The notes under the pieces are model-generated. The model saw nothing but the letters and a program-made list of their open reading frames with translations, was not told where the DNA came from and ran no database searches. Of a stretch of DNA of 32,252 bases, positions 26,636 to 32,252 are shown piece by piece. Origin of the DNA: an uncultured Actinomycetes bacterium (GTDB taxonomy: Bacteria > Actinomycetota > Acidimicrobiia > Acidimicrobiales > RAAP-2); assembly GCA_903918025.1 (NCBI GenBank), contig CAIXCS010000038.1, forward strand, positions 1-32,252. Direction: 5' to 3'. Every line of letters starts with the position of its first letter. Positions within the stretch are counted from its first letter, which is position 1. The translations under genes and the position numbers were made by a program.

Positions 26636-28084
26636 ATGTCCTCACCACTCGATTCGGCCACGCCGTCACCGAAACCCGGTCCGTCGTTTGAAGAACTTGG
26701 TGTTCCGAAAGCCCTCTGTGGCGTGCTTTCCCGACAAGGAATCGCCACGCCATTTCCAATTCAGACCGCAACACTGCCTGACTCTTTGAGAGGAAAGGAT
26801 GTCCTCGGCCGCGGAAGGACTGGTTCTGGAAAGACGCTTGCCTTTGTCCTTCCTCTCCTTGCTCGCCTCTCTCAGTCGAAGAAAGAGCGGGCACCACGTG
26901 CTCCTCGCGCCCTCATTTTGGCGCCGACCCGTGAACTTGCTCTTCAAATTCAGGCGACCCTCGACCCGCTTGCGACCGCATTGTCACTTCGAACAGTCGC
27001 CATCTTTGGCGGGGTGAACCAGAACCCTCAGGTGGCAAAACTTCGTCAAGGCGTCGACATCGTGGTGGCATGCCCAGGTCGGTTAGAGGACCTGCTGCAA
27101 CAGCGTGCCTTGGTGCTCGACGCCATTGAAGTGACGGTGCTTGATGAAGCAGACCACATGGCTGATCTCGGGTTCCTTCCACCGGTCAAGCGTCTGATGG
27201 AGATGACGCCGAGAAATGGGCAGCGGATGCTCTTCTCCGCAACACTCGACAATGGCGTGGAAGTTCTGGTGAAGCGCTTTCTCAACAATCCAATTACCCA
27301 TAGCGTCGATTCAGAGCAGTCCCCGGTCTCGACAATGGATCACCACGTGCTCCACATCAAGACGGAGGATCGACTTCCGATCATCGTCGATCTCACTTCT
27401 GCTCCAGGTCAGACCATGATCTTCACTCGCACGAAGAGTCGAGCAAAGCAACTGACCAAGCAACTCAATGCTGCTGGGGTGCCCGCCGTTGAAATGCACG
27501 GCAATCTCTCTCAACCGGCCAGAGTCAAGAATCTCGCAGCGTTCTCTGAAGGACGCGCCGTCGCGATGGTCGCAACCGACATTGCGGCCCGAGGCATTCA
27601 TGTTGATGATGTGACCCTGGTGATTCACGCAGACCCACCGACTGAGCACAAGGCCTATCTCCACCGTTCGGGACGAACAGCTCGTGCCGGCAATGAAGGT
27701 GCGGTTGCAACGCTGGTCACCGAGTCAGAACGTCGCGAAGTGGCTGCAATGACTCGGAAGGCTGGCATCAAGCCGAAGGTCACCGCCACGACGGTCAACC
27801 ACGAAATCTTGAAGGAATTGGCGCCCGGCACCCGGATGCTCAGGACTCGCGAGGAGATTGAGATCCTGCTTCCTCCGGTGGTCGCAGCAACGTCAACTCG
27901 AGTTGGCGGCATTGGGCCGAACCATGGCCGTCGACGCACCTCGACGTCGAGTACTTCATCAAAGCCAAACGCAAACGCGTCACGTGGCCGCGGAACGGGA
28001 GGAGCTAGGCGAAGCGGCTCGAAGCCAGCGGCGACGAAGTCAGGTTCGTCTCAGTCTCGTAGGCCTTCGGGGAGCAATCGATAG
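26636..28084 (+). CDS. DEAD/DEAH-box RNA helicase
   Basis: Q motif FEELGVPKALCGVLSRQGIATPFPIQ, GRGRTGSGKTLAF, APTRELALQI, VLDEADHM, SATL, HRSGRTARAG; basic low-complexity C-terminus. Confidence 0.97.
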   Translation: MSSPLDSATPSPKPGPSFEELGVPKALCGVLSRQGIATPFPIQTATLPDSLRGKDVLGRGRTGSGKTLAFVLPLLARLSQSKKERAPRAPRALILAPTRELALQIQATLDPLATALSLRTVAIFGGVNQNPQVAKLRQGVDIVVACPGRLEDLLQQRALVLDAIEVTVLDEADHMADLGFLPPVKRLMEMTPRNGQRMLFSATLDNGVEVLVKRFLNNPITHSVDSEQSPVSTMDHHVLHIKTEDRLPIIVDLTSAPGQTMIFTRTKSRAKQLTKQLNAAGVPAVEMHGNLSQPARVKNLAAFSEGRAVAMVATDIAARGIHVDDVTLVIHADPPTEHKAYLHRSGRTARAGNEGAVATLVTESERREVAAMTRKAGIKPKVTATTVNHEILKELAPGTRMLRTREEIEILLPPVVAATSTRVGGIGPNHGRRRTSTSSTSSKPNANASRGRGTGGARRSGSKPAATKSGSSQSRRPSGSNR

Positions 28085-28115
28085 TCGCAATGGTTCATTG
28101 TGGTACGAAACATCT

Positions 28116-28505
28116 ATGAACAAGTCCCCTACACAAGGCGAAACGCCGAGCGATCTGATTGACACAAGGATTCTTGAACTCGATGACTGGCGTGGCGAGG
28201 TGCTCACCAAGCTGCGAGCACTCATCAAGAAGGCCGACCCTGACGTTCAAGAAGAGTGGAAGTGGAACGTTCCTGTTTGGTCCCATGACGGGCTGATCTG
28301 CACCGGAGAGAGTTATAAGAAGGCGGTGAAGTTGACCTTCGCAAAGGGTGCCTCTCTGGAGGATCCTTCTGGACTGTTTACTTCCAGCTTGGAAGGAAAG
28401 GTTCGACGCGCCATTGACTTTCCTGAAGGCTGCACCATTGACGAACGTGCCTTCAAGGCCTTGATCAATGAAGCGGTCAAGTTGAACGTTTCACATCGCA
28501 AGTAA
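28116..28505 (+). CDS. DUF1801 domain-containing protein
   Basis: DWRGEVLTKLRALIKKADPDVQEEWKWNVPVWSHDGLICTGESYKKAVKLTFAKGASL. Confidence 0.88.
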   Translation: MNKSPTQGETPSDLIDTRILELDDWRGEVLTKLRALIKKADPDVQEEWKWNVPVWSHDGLICTGESYKKAVKLTFAKGASLEDPSGLFTSSLEGKVRRAIDFPEGCTIDERAFKALINEAVKLNVSHRK

Positions 28506-28600
28506 CACGTCGAACGACTGCTGAGTTCACGTCATCGCCCTCAGATCCCCTCGCCGCGGTCGAGGAGTCCTGAGTGACCGACGTTTGAACCTTTGAGAAT

Positions 28601-28873
28601 TCAGTCCCCGGTCGAGGGATCAATCATCGAACTGATTCGAGTCACCTTGTTGGCTGGGAATCCACCGCAACGTGCGTGTTCAAACACGATGTCTTCGTCT
28701 GGTGCCACGTAGACGCAGTAGAGCTTGTCTTCAGTCACGTAACTGTGGAGCCAGTGAATCTCAGGGCCAAGGTTGCAGATGACCTGGTTGGACTTCTCGC
28801 TTATTGCTTGAAGTTCCTCCGGTGTCAGGTTTCCAGCCCCAGGGACCTCACGCTCAATCAAAAATTTCGGCAT
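28601..28873 (-). CDS. DUF4242 domain-containing protein
   Basis: MPKFLIEREVPGAGNLTPEELQAISEKSNQVICNLGPEIHWLHSYVTEDKLYCVYVAPDEDIVFEHARCGGFPANKVTRI. Confidence 0.92.
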   Translation of the reverse strand: MPKFLIEREVPGAGNLTPEELQAISEKSNQVICNLGPEIHWLHSYVTEDKLYCVYVAPDEDIVFEHARCGGFPANKVTRISSMIDPSTGD

Positions 28874-28898
28874 AGCTTCCTCTCTGTCCAGTGATACC

Positions 28899-28911
28899 GT
28901 ACTAAGAGTAC
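28899..28911. promoter_or_regulatory. Putative TetR operator O1
   Basis: GTACT-AAG-AGTAC perfect 5-3-5 palindrome in the divergent intergenic region. Confidence 0.55.
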
Positions 28912-28939
28912 TTCTCTTACATACGGCTGGTACGCAATT

Positions 28940-29566
28940 ATGGATACTCTTGGTATGGATGTCAAGCGCAAACTCGACAAGCGCCTCGCGCAGGGTGAAG
29001 TAACGCGTGCTGCCCTGGTCACTTCAGCCCGGGAATTGTTTGGTGAGCAGGGCTTTGCCGAGACCTCAATGGACGAGATTGTGCTGCAAGCAGGGGTCAC
29101 CAAAGGTGCGCTCTACCATCACTTTCAAGGAAAAGAAGACCTCTTTCGAGAAGTCTTCGAGCAAGTGCAACTGGAGGTTTCCGACAAAGCAGTTGCGGAG
29201 TTTCTTGGGCCTGACTCATGGGAAGCGCTGGTGAACGGGTGTGACCTCTGGCTCCGGGCTCACCTCGACGACTCGGTTCGTCGGATCGTGCTACAGGATG
29301 CTCGAGCGGTACTTGGAGCAGAGGAAGTCCGAGTCGTCGAGAACAAGTACGGAGCGGTTGCGCTTCGCGGCGCACTTCGCAAAGCCATGCATGCTGGCGT
29401 TCTTGAGCGACAGCCGCTTCGACCCCTGGCGCTCCTCCTCATGGGAGCGCTCAGCGAAGGTTGCTATTACATCGCCGATGAACCAGATGTGGAAGTGGCA
29501 CGTAGGGAAGTTGTGGCCCTGATCACCAAGATGTTGTCCGCATTTCGACCTGTCGAGCCTGCATAG
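28940..29566 (+). CDS. TetR-family transcriptional regulator
   Basis: TRAALVTSARELFGEQGFAETSMDEIVLQAGVTKGALYHHFQGKEDLFREVFEQV; alternative start ATG 28955. Confidence 0.95.
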   Translation: MDTLGMDVKRKLDKRLAQGEVTRAALVTSARELFGEQGFAETSMDEIVLQAGVTKGALYHHFQGKEDLFREVFEQVQLEVSDKAVAEFLGPDSWEALVNGCDLWLRAHLDDSVRRIVLQDARAVLGAEEVRVVENKYGAVALRGALRKAMHAGVLERQPLRPLALLLMGALSEGCYYIADEPDVEVARREVVALITKMLSAFRPVEPA

Positions 29567-29655
29567 GTCTTTATCTCGTTTTCTGGGATACCCATTTCAA
29601 TCTGGCGGGCCTCCTGTCATACTTTTGGTCGTCAGACACCTACGGAGGTTCCTCA

Positions 29656-30612
29656 GTGGCCAGAAGCATTCATCGAAGGTTGCAGTCGAGCGCAGCAGTT
29701 GCGCTTCTGGCGGTTTTTGGGACTACGACGTGCCTTTCCACCGCGTGGTCTTCGGCAGCCACAACTACTTCGAAGAATGTCGCGTCTGCCATTTCGATCT
29801 CGTCGGTCACCAAGGCAGTTGATCCAACGGCGATCCCTCTCGGCGATGGTCACGTCACGTCAAAGCCGAAAGTCAATTACGTCGACTCCTGCGTCACAAA
29901 ATTTTCCACTCAAGCTGGCGGAGCATTCCGCGACGGCCCATGGATCAACCTCATGAAGAAGACATGGAACTCCGTCACGAAGGTGGCAGTCGTCGGGACA
30001 GTTCGTTGGTCAAATGCCAACTACCTCGTCTCGAGCAACGGGACTCGCCGTCAGATCTCGACCAATGATCTCCCGGTCGACCACACGACGGGGATTTTTC
30101 CTGTCGGTTCGACTGATCCGGCGTTCAACTACGACCGAAATCCGAACTCGATTAAGGCACAGTCCTTCTCATGGTCACTTCCGTTGAGCCCGGTGGCGTT
30201 GAAGACGCCAAAATGCCTGGGGCTCGGATTGATTGGGGTGCTCAACGATGGAGTGGTGCTCTTCGATGCACTCGATGGAGAGGGTCGCGATGCTGGCGCC
30301 CATGAGACCCTCGACTCCTATGGAGGTCATCCGCAACAGAGTGAGATCTATCACCATCATGCGGTTCCAAGCCAGGTCATCGCCGCAGCTTCCGGCAGTT
30401 CAACGCTGGTTGGGTATGCACTTGATGGCTATGGAATCTTTGTCGAACGGAACTCGAGTGGTGCGCTCCTCACCAATGCCCAGCTCGATGTATGCCATGG
30501 ACGCACTTCAAAGGTGCTTTGGAATGGAACGGTGCAGTCCGTCTACCACTACGACGCAACGATCGAATATCCGTACACCATTGGTTGCTCTCACGGTTCG
30601 ACCAAGGCTTAG
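29656..30612 (+). CDS. Secreted YHYH-domain-like protein
   Basis: GTG start with GGAGG upstream; signal peptide; IYHHHAVPS...LVGYALDGYGIFVERN and VYHYDATIEYPYTIGC typical of the YHYH family. Confidence 0.8.
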   Translation: MARSIHRRLQSSAAVALLAVFGTTTCLSTAWSSAATTTSKNVASAISISSVTKAVDPTAIPLGDGHVTSKPKVNYVDSCVTKFSTQAGGAFRDGPWINLMKKTWNSVTKVAVVGTVRWSNANYLVSSNGTRRQISTNDLPVDHTTGIFPVGSTDPAFNYDRNPNSIKAQSFSWSLPLSPVALKTPKCLGLGLIGVLNDGVVLFDALDGEGRDAGAHETLDSYGGHPQQSEIYHHHAVPSQVIAAASGSSTLVGYALDGYGIFVERNSSGALLTNAQLDVCHGRTSKVLWNGTVQSVYHYDATIEYPYTIGCSHGSTKA

Positions 30613-30775
30613 GAGCTCGCTAGATCAAGCTTGAACATTGGCATTGCTGTAGCCCACGACCCTTCATCAATGCGGCGAGAAGTTCACGGAATTCCCGTAA
30701 CACTCGACAAGTCGGACCTCCGCTCGTACATTGTGCTTGCGTGGCGGATTTGCCACCGAGAGAGGGAGGGTGGTC

Positions 30776-31261
30776 ATGGGTATTCGAATCATCAGCGGGG
30801 GGCTCCTCATTGCAGGGACGATCGCGCCGATTTCCTTCATGGCAGTACCGACAGCAAGTGCTGCTCCAAGCTGTGGTGCCATTTCGCCGTCAGTGGTGAA
30901 GTTGACCCTTGGTGTGAAAGTCAAGAGCCCGACGAGCAAGAAGGGGTCGAACTCTTACTACGGCTTCAGTGAGAAGACGGTGTCCTGCAAGTACGTTGGC
31001 TCCAAAGCAACCGTGTTTTTGTCGTATGGAACTCCGGCTACGAGTGCCAACTTCTTGAAGTTGAAGACGTCACTTGGCGGCTTGACCGTTCCGGGGCTCG
31101 GGAGTGGCGCATTTAAGACCGTTTCCTACGACAGTCAGCATCATCAATTCTTCGAACTCGCTGCCCTGGTCAACGGGAAGGCGATCATCACCATCAATGC
31201 TTCGAACGTGACACCGATCGGTGAATTGGCACTCATGAAGATCGCGATTGCTGCCGCGTAG
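30776..31261 (+). CDS. Small secreted hypothetical protein
   Basis: Signal-peptide-like N-terminus ending in ASAA-PSCG, about 160 aa, two Cys in mature part (PSCG, VSCKYVG); GAGGG upstream. Confidence 0.7.
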   Translation: MGIRIISGGLLIAGTIAPISFMAVPTASAAPSCGAISPSVVKLTLGVKVKSPTSKKGSNSYYGFSEKTVSCKYVGSKATVFLSYGTPATSANFLKLKTSLGGLTVPGLGSGAFKTVSYDSQHHQFFELAALVNGKAIITINASNVTPIGELALMKIAIAAA

Positions 31262-31296
31262 TCAACTCAGGGATTTGGCAGTTCGTCGAGGGATGA

Positions 31297-32058
31297 CTAC
31301 TGCATCAGGGCGAAGACGGCGCCACCCGGATCGGTAATCACGGCGAGTCGCCCGTAGGGCGTGTCGTCGGGTCCTGACATCACCGTTCCACCATTTGCCT
31401 TGGCTGCTTCGACAGCGTCATCACAGCTCGCAACACCGAAGTAAATCAGCCAATGCGGGTACTTGCCTTCGCCCTGATTTGCAGTGTCGTTGAGGCCAGC
31501 AAATTGAGCCTCGCCTTCGTTTGCCGTTGCGTAACGAAATTCATCGGCGTCACTCATCATTGAGGTCGTCCAACCGAAGGCATCTTCGTAGAAGGTCTTT
31601 GCGTTGGCGAAACCAGGGGTGTGGAGTTCAAACCACCGAGCTGCTCCAGGATCATCAATAGCGCCAAATCCGGAGAAGTCTTTGGGCTGCCACACGCCGG
31701 CAAGTCCGCCACTCGGGTCAAGGAAGATACCCATGGTGCCGAGTGTTCCAACATCCATAGCTCCACTCACCAAGGTCCCGCCTTCGGCCGTTACCTTTTC
31801 GAGACTCGCTGCGGCATCTTCAACCGCGATATACGGCCTCCACGCTGATGGCATTTGTCCGGAGGACATGTTCGGCATAGCGCCGGCGACCGGGACATCG
31901 CCATTGAAGAACATGAAGTAGCCGCCGAACTCTGGGTCGCCTTCTCTGGCCTCCCATCCGAGGGCAGCGGCGTAAAACGATCTTGCGACCGCTACATCGG
32001 GGGTCATGAGATCGACCCAGCAGAATTGCGAAAAAGGCGTTGAAGATATGTTCGTCAT
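31297..32058 (-). CDS. VOC-family (glyoxalase/bleomycin resistance-like) protein with two VOC modules
   Basis: FCWVDLMTPDVAVARSFYAAALGW...GIFLDPSGGLAGVWQP and WFELHTPGFANAKTFYEDAFGW...AVITDPGGAVFALMQ. Confidence 0.93.
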   Translation of the reverse strand: MTNISSTPFSQFCWVDLMTPDVAVARSFYAAALGWEAREGDPEFGGYFMFFNGDVPVAGAMPNMSSGQMPSAWRPYIAVEDAAASLEKVTAEGGTLVSGAMDVGTLGTMGIFLDPSGGLAGVWQPKDFSGFGAIDDPGAARWFELHTPGFANAKTFYEDAFGWTTSMMSDADEFRYATANEGEAQFAGLNDTANQGEGKYPHWLIYFGVASCDDAVEAAKANGGTVMSGPDDTPYGRLAVITDPGGAVFALMQ

Positions 32059-32252
32059 TGTCGTTCCTTTGTTGACTTGCAGACGAATGTAGTGGAACAA
32101 GAAGAGGATTTCTTGATCACGTCCCGCTGAGTGGTGTCACTTGGACAGGAGCATCCTCAACGCTTTCGTGATCTTGCCACGAGTGCTGATTGCTTGCCAA
32201 TGAGGGCTGCTGTCGTGTCCTTCACCGTGAGAAGTGCCATGGAACCCTCGGA

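Noticed and set aside
32157-32252. Possible C-terminal end of a minus-strand gene (…MALLTVKDTTAALIGKQSALVARSRKR*)
   Set aside because: Truncated by the window edge and too short to assign; could be real but unsupported here.
1-32252. CRISPR arrays, transposases, toxin-antitoxin or phage-defence genes
   Set aside because: No regularly spaced repeats, IS ends or recognisable defence genes found on reading both strands; the region reads as ordinary chromosome.

Overview
The window is a gene-dense chromosomal segment from what looks like a moderately GC-rich actinobacterium. The inference rests on a WhiB regulator, mycothiol-type DinB/MDMPI proteins, an Ada-AlkA fusion and TANNNT promoters abutting start codons; an Acidimicrobiia-like lineage is only a guess. 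I support about 38 CDSs, one tRNA-Pro(CGG), two strong intrinsic-terminator hairpins and several candidate operators and promoters. I see no CRISPR array, transposon, phage or integrase. The observations most worth a second look are: (i) a heme-oxygenase-fold protein at 8936-9607 that keeps every residue I can recall as needed by the self-sacrificing p-aminobenzoate synthase CADD (Tyr, Tyr, Lys and the six metal ligands, one D to E); (ii) a DUF929 thioredoxin-like CxxC protein translationally coupled to VKOR, next to a WhiB gene and a tandem ArsA-like ATPase pair; (iii) an adjacent Mcl1-like malyl-/methylmalyl-CoA lyase and CitE/Mcl2-like pair; (iv) a Fur/PerR-type box overlapping the -10 and start codon of its own apparently leaderless fur-family gene, which is followed by a nitrobindin-like gene; (v) paired operator-like sites between divergent DUF4242 and TetR genes; (vi) a structured leader in front of a DEAD-box helicase gene. 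All family calls come from reading the sequence and from memory of family motifs; no database search was run.
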